Below, piece by piece: positions 1 through 7,983 of a stretch of 64,000 bases of DNA. The notes under the pieces are model-generated. The model searched no databases. It was given only the letters and a program-made list of their open reading frames with translations, and had not been told where the DNA came from. Position 1 is the first letter of the stretch, and every line of letters begins with the position of its first letter. This DNA comes from Haloferax sp046557615. Lineage in GTDB: Archaea > Halobacteriota > Halobacteria > Halobacteriales > Haloferacaceae. A program made the position numbers and the translations under genes. The DNA lies in contig NZ_JBKIII010000002.1 of the NCBI RefSeq assembly GCF_046557615.1, positions 889,091 to 953,090 of the forward strand, in the 5' to 3' direction.

Positions 1-873
1 GGCGGCCGCAACGTCGGGCGAGTAGTCCGAGTCGATATCGTAGTCGTCGGTGACCGGCGGGTCAACGAAGAACTCGCGCACGCGGTCCGCGTTGGGGATG
101 TGTTCGCCACGAGCCTCGAGGACGCCCCAGAGGTCGCCGTGTTCTTTGACTGCTTTGACGGCAGTCTTCGGGCCGACACCGGAGACGCCTTCGTTGAAGT
201 CCGTCCCACAGAGCATCGCAATGTCGATGAGTTGCTCCCACGTGATGTCGTGTTTCTCCAGCGTTCCATCGAGGTCCATCAACTCTGGATTCCCTTTGCT
301 CGTGAGTTGGCGAAGCGTGTAGGGTGCGCCGAAGAGGAGTGTGTCGTAGTCCTCGCTTCCCACGTAGTCGGCGTCGCCTTTCCGAGCCATGTAGGAGGCC
401 TGCGCCTCGCCCTCTGCGGGGGCCTCGACCACCGGTACGTCGAGCAACGCGAGGAGTTCACGACTCGTCTCCTGAATCGTACTCGTGAGTCGCTGTGTAC
501 GGGCTTCCATCCGGGCGGCCTCGACTGCGTCACCGGCTTCGCGGGCTTCTTCGAGGCGCTCTTCGGCCTTCTCGCGTTGTTCGCGGCGCTTTGCCACCTC
601 GTCGTCTTTCATGTCGGTGACCCCACCGTCGAAGACGAACACGGGTTGCAGGTCGTGTTCGAAGAACTTGGGCAGGCCTTGGACGATGCCGATGAGGTTG
701 GCGACTTCCTCGCCCTCGCTCGTCGTGTACTTCTCACTGCTCGTCCACTTGACCGTCGTCGTCAGATATCGATAGAGCCAGTTGTGCGCATCGACGGCGA
801 CCACGCTCCCGGCCACGTCGTCGAAGGAAACCTCGCTCAGTGCGGCGAGGCTTCGAAGGTCTGCATTTCCCAT
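1..873 (-). CDS. fen: Flap endonuclease FEN-1 (3' end cut by window edge)
   Basis: Structure-specific 5' flap endonuclease that removes RNA primers and flaps in Okazaki-fragment maturation and long-patch repair. 291 codons are visible from an ATG at 873; the reading frame runs off the left edge, so the C-terminal PCNA-binding PIP box is not seen. Visible family marks are the N-terminal GNADLRSL, the metal-binding Asp28 in VAVDAHNWLYRY, VFVFDGG near residue 80, the EAPAEGEAQ active-site acidic motif near residue 150, and the helix-hairpin-helix GVSGVGPKTAVKAVKEHG near residue 230. The family is usually about 325-345 residues, so only about 35-50 residues are missing. The ATG gives the canonical MGNADL start. 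Confidence 0.96.
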   Translation of the reverse strand, partial: MGNADLRSLAALSEVSFDDVAGSVVAVDAHNWLYRYLTTTVKWTSSEKYTTSEGEEVANLIGIVQGLPKFFEHDLQPVFVFDGGVTDMKDDEVAKRREQREKAEERLEEAREAGDAVEAARMEARTQRLTSTIQETSRELLALLDVPVVEAPAEGEAQASYMARKGDADYVGSEDYDTLLFGAPYTLRQLTSKGNPELMDLDGTLEKHDITWEQLIDIAMLCGTDFNEGVSGVGPKTAVKAVKEHGDLWGVLEARGEHIPNADRVREFFVDPPVTDDYDIDSDYSPDVAAA

Positions 874-927
874 TGCGACGGGGTTCGCACGCCACGGATT
901 TGAATCGCCCGAGTGTCGCGTCGTGGC

Positions 928-1536
928 CTACTCCTCAGCGACGAGCGGTGGGCCTGCGCCTTCACGAGCCGCTAAAAATGCGCGTTCGTCGTCGCCGAGG
1001 TCACGAACGCGATAGCGGTCCAGCCCGGATTGGTAGTCTTCTTTCGAAACGCTCGCTGGACGCGTTGCCGGGCGTTCTAAGACCAGTTCGGCGATGCCTG
1101 TCTCGCGCCCCGTGAATCCGAACCCCGCCTTGTGGCACGCCTCGTAGGCGAACGGATTGTTCGTCGCAATTCGGAGTCGTTTGTAACTGTGGTCGGCGGC
1201 TTCGTCGGCGAATCGTTCGAGGAGTCTCGGCCCAAGTCCTTCCCCTCGCCGGTCACGTCGAACCGTGATGTAGCGAATCCAAAGTGTGTCGGAATCCGTG
1301 CGGTCCTCGTTGAACGCAACAGCCGCGAGTACGTCGTCTCGGGGTTCGCCGATGTGTTCCGGGCCGTCTGCGGGTGGCGGCCGCTCGTCGGTGAGTGGCG
1401 GCAGTGGCGCATCCGAGTCGCGGAGGATGGCCTTCCCCGTCTTCGTCGTGATGAACTTCCCGGCGTAGGTAAATCGCCGGTAGTCGAGGCGAAGTCGCGG
1501 GCCGTCGGTTTGCCACCCCAGCACTGCGAACTCCAT
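928..1536 (-). CDS. GNAT family N-acetyltransferase
   Basis: A 202-residue GNAT-fold acetyltransferase; the substrate cannot be told from sequence. The acetyl-CoA pyrophosphate loop is seen in ITVRRDRRGEGLGPRLLERF (residues 90-109), followed by a typical C-terminal half (IATNNPFAYEACHKAGFGFTGRETG). The ATG at 1536 is chosen because the frame upstream lacks protein-like composition and overlaps the divergent methyltransferase promoter. It is transcribed towards fen, with 54 bp between the genes, and divergently from the methyltransferase at 1596. The N-terminal 80 residues are an unusual extension rich in Pro and acidic residues, possibly a substrate-binding cap. Confidence 0.85.
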   Translation of the reverse strand: MEFAVLGWQTDGPRLRLDYRRFTYAGKFITTKTGKAILRDSDAPLPPLTDERPPPADGPEHIGEPRDDVLAAVAFNEDRTDSDTLWIRYITVRRDRRGEGLGPRLLERFADEAADHSYKRLRIATNNPFAYEACHKAGFGFTGRETGIAELVLERPATRPASVSKEDYQSGLDRYRVRDLGDDERAFLAAREGAGPPLVAEE

Positions 1537-1595
1537 ATCTGGGCGAACGAGGGCGACGCGCAAGAACCTTCCCTGACGGGTTGGAGAAGATACCC

Positions 1596-2177
1596 ATGCA
1601 CGGCGCTGGCGACGTTCGATTCTTCGACCGGTTCGCACCACTCTATGACATCGTGATGCCACCCGCAGAGAGCGAGGCACTCTCGGCAGGACTCGCCCGC
1701 GCCGACGTGGAACTCGACCGCGTCATCGACATCGGCGGCGGGTCCGGACGCGCGACACTGGCGCTTCCCGTCTCCGACCCACTCGTCTTCGACCAGTCGG
1801 CGGGAATGCTCAGTCGAGCGTCGAATCGAGGTCTCGACTGCGTACAGGGAGACGCGCGTTCGCTCCCTTTCTCGGACGAGTCTATCGACGCCGTGACCGT
1901 CGTCGATGCCTTCCACCACATGCCGAATCAGCGCACCGTCACCGACGAAGTCGTCCGCGTCCTCAAACCAGGTGGCGTGTTCGTCGTTCAAGAGTTCAAC
2001 CCCAAGACAGTCCGCGGTCGGGGTCTCGAACTGGCCGAGAAACTGGTCGGGTTCGGGTCGGCGTTTTCGACACCACGCGAACTCACGCGTTTCCTCGAAC
2101 AGTTCGAGTTAGAGACCGAAGTCGTCGAAGATGGATTCGAATTCACGGTCGTAGCGAAAAAACGGGAGAGCCATTAG
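1596..2177 (+). CDS. Class I SAM-dependent methyltransferase (UbiE-like)
   Basis: 193 residues with a Rossmann-type methyltransferase fold. Motif I is VIDIGGGSGR (43-52), the acidic end of strand 2 is PLVFDQSAGML (62-72), and VVDAFHHMP (102-110) plus VLKPGGVFVVQEF are the later motifs of the Methyltransf_11/UbiE group. The substrate is unknown: a menaquinone- or pterin-like small molecule is possible but not shown. The ATG at 1596 is preferred over the in-frame TTG at 1581 because it directly precedes HGAGDVRFFDRFAPLYD, the normal N-terminus of the family. It lies 21 bp upstream of the DUF3054 gene and may be co-transcribed with it. Confidence 0.88.
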   Translation: MHGAGDVRFFDRFAPLYDIVMPPAESEALSAGLARADVELDRVIDIGGGSGRATLALPVSDPLVFDQSAGMLSRASNRGLDCVQGDARSLPFSDESIDAVTVVDAFHHMPNQRTVTDEVVRVLKPGGVFVVQEFNPKTVRGRGLELAEKLVGFGSAFSTPRELTRFLEQFELETEVVEDGFEFTVVAKKRESH

Positions 2178-2198
2178 GGGGGCGACGAATTTCGGAGT

Positions 2199-2615
2199 AT
2201 GGCAACTTCGACGTCCTTCCTAGAGGAGCGACTCGATGCCGGGGCACTCCCGCTCGCAGTGGGTGACATCCTCGTCATCTTCCTCCTCGTGACCGTCGGC
2301 GTCATCAACCACAACGGCGTCTCGTACCTCTCGACCGACCCCGCTGGCTGGGTACTGACCGCAGTTCCCTTCCTCGTCGCGTGGGCTATCGCCGCACCGC
2401 TCTTGGGTGCCTACTCGCCCGGTGCTGCCGAGTCCGCGAAATCGGCAGTCCCGCTCGGAATTCGGTCGTGGTTGGTGGCCGCCATCCTCGGCGGTATCAT
2501 TCGCTGGACGCCCCTGTTCGAAGGCGGTGCCGACCCGGTGTTCATCGTCGTGATGCTCGTCCTCGGGTCGCTCGCGCTCGGTGTCTGGCGAACGGTGTAC
2601 TTCCGTCTCGTCTGA
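2199..2615 (+). CDS. DUF3054 family membrane protein
   Basis: 138-residue integral membrane protein of the DUF3054 family, whose function is not known. Four hydrophobic helices are visible: LAVGDILVIFLLVTVGVI, a segment around GWVLTAVPFLVAWAIAAPLL, SWLVAAILGGIIRW, and the C-terminal VFIVVMLVLGSLALGVW. The R in IIRWTPLF and the GDILVI start are typical of the family. It follows the methyltransferase by 21 bp on the same strand, so an operon is plausible. The ATG at 2199 lies close to the upstream stop and no earlier start fits. Confidence 0.85.
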   Translation: MATSTSFLEERLDAGALPLAVGDILVIFLLVTVGVINHNGVSYLSTDPAGWVLTAVPFLVAWAIAAPLLGAYSPGAAESAKSAVPLGIRSWLVAAILGGIIRWTPLFEGGADPVFIVVMLVLGSLALGVWRTVYFRLV

Positions 2616-2654
2616 GAATCCGAATCGAATTTTCGAACTCGCCACGCACCCTGC

Positions 2655-3962
2655 TCAGGCAGGGGCTGGCTTTCTTCGCAACAATACGGCGCTGAGCAGT
2701 GCGCCCGTCAGGCCGAACCCAGCGACGACGTAGAAGAGGTCGTTCGGCGTACCGACACTGAGGACGTAGCCTGCGATGGCACCACCGAGTGCGCCGACGC
2801 CGAACACGCCGAGGTAGGTAAAGCCGTAGGAGAGACCACGGTAGCCCGCAGGCGTGTACTCCGCAACCGTCGCTTGGTACAGTGGCTGGATGAGAAAGAG
2901 GAAGAACCCGAGGAGTGCGCAGATGACGAGCAGTGGGACGACGCCGAGTTGCGCCACCGGAATGAAGGCCACGGCGATGACCGCCAGCGACCCGAATCCG
3001 ATGAAGAGACCGCGCTCTGTCCGGATGTGGTCGGTGAGTTTGCCGCCGACGTACTGCCCGAAGACACCAACCGTCAGCAGTCCAGCGTAGACGTAGAGTT
3101 CGATATCGAGCGTGGGTGCGTTCGAGGAGTCACCGGGGACGAGCGACGCGGGCAGGAACTCCGAGATGGGAACGGGTTCGATGCCGAGGACGCCGCCGAT
3201 GAGGTCAGGAAGGAACGTCGTGACGCCGCGGTAGTACAACCCGGAACACATCACGAGGAAGAACACGACTGCGAACCCACCGAGGAAGAGATGCTTGGAC
3301 TGGGTGACGAACTCACCGAACGAGGAGACACCCGGGGAGGCGTCGTCTCCGTCACCGCCGTCGGCAGTTGCGACGGCCGCCTGTTCTTCGAAATCAGCGC
3401 GAGTCGCAACGAGAGCCGCGACGAATGCAGGAATGGCGAGGACGCCAGCGACGACGTGCCAGTCGAAAAAGAGCAACAAGAGTGCCGTGACGAAGGGGCC
3501 GAAGCCGATGCCGATGTTGCCCGCGATGCCGTGGTACGCAAATCCGGTGCCGCGTTCTTCCACGCCGGTGCTGATGAGTCGAAGCCCTGCGGGGTGGTAG
3601 ACACTCGCGGCGATACCCCAAATAACGAGCGCGAGCGCGACGACGGTGAGGTTTGGTGCAATCGCTAGCAAGCCGAACGCGCCAGCCATCCCGAGTAAGC
3701 ACCCGACGATGAGGCGTTTCGAGCCGAGTCGGTCGACGAGAATCCCACCGGGGAGTGCCCCCAGTCCGAACAGCGCAAAGCCGAGTCCCGTCATCACCCC
3801 GAGAGATGCCGTCGTGACGGCGACAGACGAGAAACCGAGGCTGATGCTGGTGTACTCACGAAGCCAAATGGCGACGAAGATAGGGATGGACAGTTCGTAG
3901 GTGTGAACCATCCCGTGGGCGAGCATCACCAGTGAGACGATATCGCGGTCGTTTCGGTTCAC
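2655..3962 (-). CDS. MFS transporter
   Basis: Major facilitator superfamily permease of 435 residues with about 12 hydrophobic segments and the usual acidic central loop (near residues 195-215, rich in Asp and Gly) between the two six-helix halves. The motif A-type loop GGILVDRLGSKRLIVG follows helix 2, and GGKLTDHIRTERGLFIG is its equivalent in the second half. The substrate is unknown. The start is a choice between GTG at 3962 (beginning NRNDRDIVSLVMLAHG) and ATG at 3995, which adds 11 basic residues; 3962 is preferred because the family usually starts just before a similar sequence. A tandem 11-bp repeat lies upstream at 4036-4057. Confidence 0.88.
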   Translation of the reverse strand: MNRNDRDIVSLVMLAHGMVHTYELSIPIFVAIWLREYTSISLGFSSVAVTTASLGVMTGLGFALFGLGALPGGILVDRLGSKRLIVGCLLGMAGAFGLLAIAPNLTVVALALVIWGIAASVYHPAGLRLISTGVEERGTGFAYHGIAGNIGIGFGPFVTALLLLFFDWHVVAGVLAIPAFVAALVATRADFEEQAAVATADGGDGDDASPGVSSFGEFVTQSKHLFLGGFAVVFFLVMCSGLYYRGVTTFLPDLIGGVLGIEPVPISEFLPASLVPGDSSNAPTLDIELYVYAGLLTVGVFGQYVGGKLTDHIRTERGLFIGFGSLAVIAVAFIPVAQLGVVPLLVICALLGFFLFLIQPLYQATVAEYTPAGYRGLSYGFTYLGVFGVGALGGAIAGYVLSVGTPNDLFYVVAGFGLTGALLSAVLLRRKPAPA

Positions 3963-4035
3963 ATGCGCTCGCACGACACGAGTACGGATAACCATGTGGA
4001 GTTGCGGCAGGCCGTGCCACGAGGGCGGTGCAGTT

Positions 4036-4057
4036 GTTCACAACTCGTTCACAACTC
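4036..4057 (-). promoter_or_regulatory. Tandem 11-bp direct repeat, candidate operator of the MFS gene
   Basis: GTTCACAACTC occurs twice in exact tandem (4036-4046 and 4047-4057), followed by a partial third GTT. Read on the minus strand it lies just downstream of AT-rich TATA-like sequence (TTATAT motifs at 4067-4085) and upstream of the MFS start. That is where an archaeal repressor would block transcription initiation. An 11-bp period puts both copies on nearly the same face of the helix. The repeat is seen directly; the regulatory role is inferred. Confidence 0.4.
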
Positions 4058-4220
4058 GTTTGAGTGTTATATGGGCCATTATATGAATTGTTCAACCCAC
4101 TGCAGTCCGGCGATTTTGTACCTCATAAGTTATAGAAATGTGATTCAGAAGCCACAGCGAGAATATCAGTGAGCTATGGGAAAGAATTATACCACTTACT
4201 CTCGTACATATAGATATCTT

Positions 4221-4466
4221 ATGACCGGATATTACGACTACATTCTTGGGCTCATTCCGCTTGCACTCCTTGGCATCACTGGCGCACTCGTCGTCGTCGG
4301 GTTGAGCGTATCGATGGCCGTACCGATGGCCGCAGGGGTTGCTGCACTCATCACCGGACATGCGCTGTTTGTCAATGGGCCTTCCAGTCCCTCTCCTTCA
4401 CCCGGTCGCGTTTCTCCATCTGGGGCATCTGAACGCCCCGGACCTACTGTTCTCGACGCGGATTAA
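4221..4466 (+). CDS. Small membrane protein, uncharacterised
   Basis: 81 residues. The N-terminal half has two hydrophobic helices (YILGLIPLALLGITGALVVVG and VPMAAGVAALITGHALFV), followed by a Pro/Ser-rich polar tail that is probably cytoplasmic or surface exposed. Similar small two-helix proteins starting MTGYYDYILGLIPLALLG are recalled from other haloarchaea, without a known function. The ATG at 4221 is preferred over the ATG at 4176, whose extension is Tyr/Thr-rich and coincides with an AT-rich promoter-like region. It is divergent from the MFS transporter. Confidence 0.7.
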   Translation: MTGYYDYILGLIPLALLGITGALVVVGLSVSMAVPMAAGVAALITGHALFVNGPSSPSPSPGRVSPSGASERPGPTVLDAD

Positions 4467-4532
4467 GCGCTTCTGTCGGTTGTTTTCGGTGAGGCCCGCA
4501 GGGTTTTCACTACTCGTCACGTGAACCCTCAC

Positions 4533-5531
4533 ATGACCAACACTCGATTCCTCACCAGTGCTGACGTTGATGGTCTCGCCACGCCAGTCGAGTACGTCGA
4601 TGCCGTCCGCGAGGGCTATCGACAACACGGCGAGGGCGCACCCGCCGAGCCACGGACCAAACTCTTGAACCGCGACCCACCGGGCATGTTCACCACCTAC
4701 GCGGCGGTCCTTCCCGACACGGGCGCGATGGGCGGGTACATGTACTCCGCCGGGTTCGGCGCGGAAGATGCGTGGTTCATGACGCCGCTGTTCGACGCCG
4801 AATCTGGCGAGCCGCTCGCCCTCCTCGACGGAGCGAGCATGAACCCCTTCAAGACCGGTGCCGCGGGCGCAGTCGCCGCAGACGAACTCGCCCGCGACGA
4901 TGCCTCGACGGTCGCACTCATTGGAAGCGGCGCACAGGCCCGCGGACAACTCCGCGCGCTTGCCACCGTCCGTGACCTCGAAAGCGTCTGGGTGTACTCG
5001 CCGACGAAAGAGAACCGCGAGCAATTTGCAGGCGAGATGGACCGCGTACTCGACGCCAGCGTCGCCGCTGTCGCCTCCAGCGGTGCGGCGGTCGAAGGCG
5101 CAGATATCGTCGTCACCGCGACGACGGCAGCCGAACCGGTGTTCGATGGCGACCTGCTCGAACCCGGCACCCACGTCACCGCGATGGGTCAGTACCACCC
5201 CGACAAGCGCGAACTCGACGCGACGACCATCGAGCGCGCGAAGTACGTCCCCGACCTGCGAGAACGCGCCCTGATGGACGCTGGGTCGTTCCTGCTCGCC
5301 CGCGAGGAGGGCGTCGTGGACGACGACCACATCTACGCCGAACTCGGTGAGGTGGTCGCAGGGACGGTTGTGGGGCGGGAAGACGACGAAGAGATTACCG
5401 TCTTCGACAGCGGCGGAACCGGTATTGAGACTGTTGCCGCCGCGTACATGCTCTACGAGAAGGCTCGTGCGGAAGAGTTGGGAACGACAATCGACTTCTC
5501 TCCCGCGAGCGAGTCGCTGACGGGCGAATAA
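4533..5531 (+). CDS. Ornithine cyclodeaminase / alanine dehydrogenase family protein
   Basis: 332-residue member of the mu-crystallin/ornithine cyclodeaminase family of NAD(P)-dependent enzymes. The dinucleotide-binding loop is ALIGSGAQARGQLRAL (128-143). The substrate half carries the conserved LLDGASMNPFKTGAAGAVAADELAR region, and GQYHPDKRELDA and FDSGGTGIETVAAA are further family blocks. Known members act as ornithine cyclodeaminase, archaeal alanine dehydrogenase or imine reductase; the sequence does not separate these. The usual Arg before T-G-A in the substrate pocket appears as Lys (NPFKTGA). The ATG at 4533 is preferred over the GTG at 4521. Confidence 0.9.
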   Translation: MTNTRFLTSADVDGLATPVEYVDAVREGYRQHGEGAPAEPRTKLLNRDPPGMFTTYAAVLPDTGAMGGYMYSAGFGAEDAWFMTPLFDAESGEPLALLDGASMNPFKTGAAGAVAADELARDDASTVALIGSGAQARGQLRALATVRDLESVWVYSPTKENREQFAGEMDRVLDASVAAVASSGAAVEGADIVVTATTAAEPVFDGDLLEPGTHVTAMGQYHPDKRELDATTIERAKYVPDLRERALMDAGSFLLAREEGVVDDDHIYAELGEVVAGTVVGREDDEEITVFDSGGTGIETVAAAYMLYEKARAEELGTTIDFSPASESLTGE

Positions 5532-5579
5532 CTCGTCGTTCGCAAAACCAATATCTGTCTTTCAATTGAATACTTGGGC

Positions 5580-5843
5580 ATGGACCGAACGGTTCTCTTC
5601 CATCTCTTGTATGGCATCACTGGGCTTTTGTTCGGTGCAAGCGCGGTCTATACAATCGTTACTGAGGGGTTCAGATTCAGTTCAGCACTGCTTGCACTCA
5701 GCGCTGGCCTGTGTGTCGCCTCCGTCGTCTATACGCTCACAGTGAAAGACCGGTCAGAGATACCAGAACAAACCTCACTCTTGCCCGTCGCGCTCGCCGC
5801 AGCACTCGCAGTGTTTGGAACAGTCCTTCTCGTTCTCGCCTGA
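5580..5843 (+). CDS. Small hydrophobic membrane protein
   Basis: 87 residues, nearly all in three hydrophobic helices: LFHLLYGITGLLFGASAVYTIV, SSALLALSAGLCVASVVYTLTV, and a C-terminal LLPVALAAALAVFGTVLLVLA. A short charged loop (KDRSEIPEQ) separates helices 2 and 3. The function is not recognised. The ATG at 5580 is used rather than the in-frame TTG at 5574. AT-rich sequence just upstream (CAATTGAATACTT) could carry the promoter. It is convergent with the membrane protein that ends at 5847, with only three bases between the stops. Confidence 0.65.
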   Translation: MDRTVLFHLLYGITGLLFGASAVYTIVTEGFRFSSALLALSAGLCVASVVYTLTVKDRSEIPEQTSLLPVALAAALAVFGTVLLVLA

Positions 5844-5846
5844 ATC

Positions 5847-6272
5847 TCACACCGCCACTCGTGCAACACGCTGTAACTGTGCGAGAACCCTCGGAACGAG
5901 CGCCAACGAGAGAATCGTCGCAACGGTTGGAATCACAATCCCCACCCAGAACGACCCGAGTTCGACTTGTGCCATCGCACCGAGCATCGCCGACCCACCG
6001 ACGACGAGGCTGTAATACGCAGACCGAGCGGGGAGCGACGGGAGATGGCCAGGACGGGGCCACGACCCGGTATCGATGTAGCCACCTCTGAACGTCCCGA
6101 CGGCGGCCGAACTCGTGATGAGTGCCGTGATTCCCGACAGCGACACCGCTTCCGGGGGCTCCGCGAAGATAAGAAACCACAGTGTCGGGATGACGAGGAC
6201 CGAAATCTCCCACCCGGCAAAGAACACCTGGTCGAGCCATCGGTCAACTCGTGCAGTGAGCTTCGAGGCCAT
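5847..6272 (-). CDS. Membrane protein, uncharacterised
   Basis: 141 residues with four predicted helices: the segment around VLVIPTLWFLIFAEPP, SLSGITALITSSAAVG, YYSLVVGGSAMLGAMAQV and FWVGIVIPTVATILSLALV. The N-terminus (KLTARVDRWLDQVFFAGWE) is amphipathic and the C-terminus is basic (RVLAQLQRVARVAV), consistent with cytoplasmic ends. No catalytic motif is apparent and no family is recognised. The ATG at 6272 begins a clean frame. The roughly 290 bp between this start and the GshA-type gene hold no other gene that can be supported. Confidence 0.65.
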   Translation of the reverse strand: MASKLTARVDRWLDQVFFAGWEISVLVIPTLWFLIFAEPPEAVSLSGITALITSSAAVGTFRGGYIDTGSWPRPGHLPSLPARSAYYSLVVGGSAMLGAMAQVELGSFWVGIVIPTVATILSLALVPRVLAQLQRVARVAV

Positions 6273-6563
6273 ACGCTGACGTACAGAGAGTGTAAGGAGT
6301 CAGTCAGCTAAACGGTTATCCTGAGGTGAGATGCTGATTTCGGGAACGTAGGGCGGTTCATACCTTCAGAAAATCACATCGAAGAGAGAGTGCGAATGCA
6401 GTATCGAATCGGGGGACTTCCTCACTTCTCAGGGCACTGCTCTCTCGGAAGTGAGTGGCGACTCTTCGGCTCTCCATTAGTAACGACAAAAAATCCGGCA
6501 AACTGTGAACCGAACCGCCCTACTCTCGATACCGAACAGTTGTGGACACGCATCGAGGCATCG

Positions 6564-7715
6564 TCACTTACGACGAGTCGGTGCGGCGCGATTCACGTCT
6601 TCTTCGAGACGCGTGGCGTATGCAAGGCGAATTTTTCGAGCTTCCTCTTGCTGCACCACCTCCTGACCGTCTATCGCGTGGGCGATTGGGTCGTACGTGT
6701 CGGGCTGGAACCCCATCCGTTCGAGGTAGCCGCACACTGCCTCTGAGCGGAGGCCATTCTCTATCGCTTCGTTCAGATACCCGAGAACGGTGTCGAATTC
6801 GGGGACGATGATTCCATCTTCTCGAATCTCTCCTCTCTCTCCTTCGATGCGTAATTCTGTCCTCTCGAGATGCTCTATCACCTCGGAGATGTGGTCGGCG
6901 ATTTGCAGGACTTGACTCGGGAGTGCGGTATCGGGTGAACGCCACTCCACCGTGTTGAATCGCTCTCGGAGCTGGACTGGCGTCCAAACGGCACTTTCGG
7001 GATCGAAATTCGCTTCGATGTCTCGCCGGTCGATTCCCTCGTCCATCGCTGCGGTCACGAAGTCTTCGTACCGGCGTTCGAGTCGTCGATTCCACTCGTC
7101 TTGGCTTTCGACATATCGCCAGAGTCGGCCTTGATGTGAGAGGTCATCGTATGCCTTCCAGCGGTAGAGCCACGACCGAGCACTGGCTGCAACGTTGCGC
7201 CCCTGGTAGTACGGTGAGGAGTTGACTAACGCAAGGGCCGGGTCCAATGCAATCAGCGTATTCAGCTGGTCTATCGACCGCCCCGGTTGCTGCTCGACGT
7301 GGATGTGCGTCCCAGCACAGTGACGGACGTAGTCGAAGTTCTCACCGACGACGTCGTTCTGAATACGTGTCCGGTCGCTTGGGTGTTCTTGTATCTCGGG
7401 TTCGTTGATGGGTGTACCGAGTGGGACGAGTCGTTTTCCGATGTCATTTCCTCGGTTTACTACTTTGGAGATGCGCTCGAGGAGTTCGGCCCGTAACTCC
7501 TCAGAACTCTCACAAGGTGACGTTTTAATCTCGAGAAGTGGTTTCACGAACTCTCGCTCAACGCCTGGAAAATCAGTCAACCCATCTGGTTCGACTAGGT
7601 TCCCTGCTTCGTCGACAACCCAGTACTCTACTTCGATACTCCGCCTAATCGTACGTGACCCGGGAGGCGGCCCCGGAACTCCACCATCTGTTCTTCGTTC
7701 TACCATGTTGTTCAT
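6564..7715 (-). CDS. gshA: Glutamate--cysteine ligase, GCS2/GshA family
   Basis: 383 residues of the ATP-dependent carboxylate-amine ligase family GCS2. Haloarchaeal GshA makes gamma-glutamylcysteine, their main low-molecular-weight thiol. The nucleotide/metal strand IRRSIEVEYWVVDE (23-36), the acceptor region LLEIKTSPCES (60-70), HIHVEQ (137-142), the NSSPYYQGR substrate loop (165-173) and the VEWRSPDTALPS block near residue 262 are visible. The C-terminus ends in a basic APTRRK. The codon mix is somewhat less GC-rich than in neighbours, so it could be a second, lineage-specific copy. Alternative starts are the ATGs at 7715 and 7706. The flanking gaps hold no other gene. Confidence 0.8.
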   Translation of the reverse strand: MNNMVERRTDGGVPGPPPGSRTIRRSIEVEYWVVDEAGNLVEPDGLTDFPGVEREFVKPLLEIKTSPCESSEELRAELLERISKVVNRGNDIGKRLVPLGTPINEPEIQEHPSDRTRIQNDVVGENFDYVRHCAGTHIHVEQQPGRSIDQLNTLIALDPALALVNSSPYYQGRNVAASARSWLYRWKAYDDLSHQGRLWRYVESQDEWNRRLERRYEDFVTAAMDEGIDRRDIEANFDPESAVWTPVQLRERFNTVEWRSPDTALPSQVLQIADHISEVIEHLERTELRIEGERGEIREDGIIVPEFDTVLGYLNEAIENGLRSEAVCGYLERMGFQPDTYDPIAHAIDGQEVVQQEEARKIRLAYATRLEEDVNRAAPTRRK

Positions 7716-7983
7716 TCTGAGCGCAATGCTCGACTACGGCATGACACTATTTCCCAATATTTGGTGTTATAGGTTACGATCACCGCAGAATCTAGCGATT
7801 ATCCCATCGGATTTTTCGACTATCTCGCACCCATGCTGCTTTTTTAAATTGTCACTCTTCCAGTTCTAAAGGGTGTGACGTAGCAACCGATACCGTTGTC
7901 ATCACGTGAATTCACTGAAATATTCGGTGTCTGTATTCAGCACACCGTCTGCCTCAGTTGTTGCGTAGTTCAGCTAAGCCACG

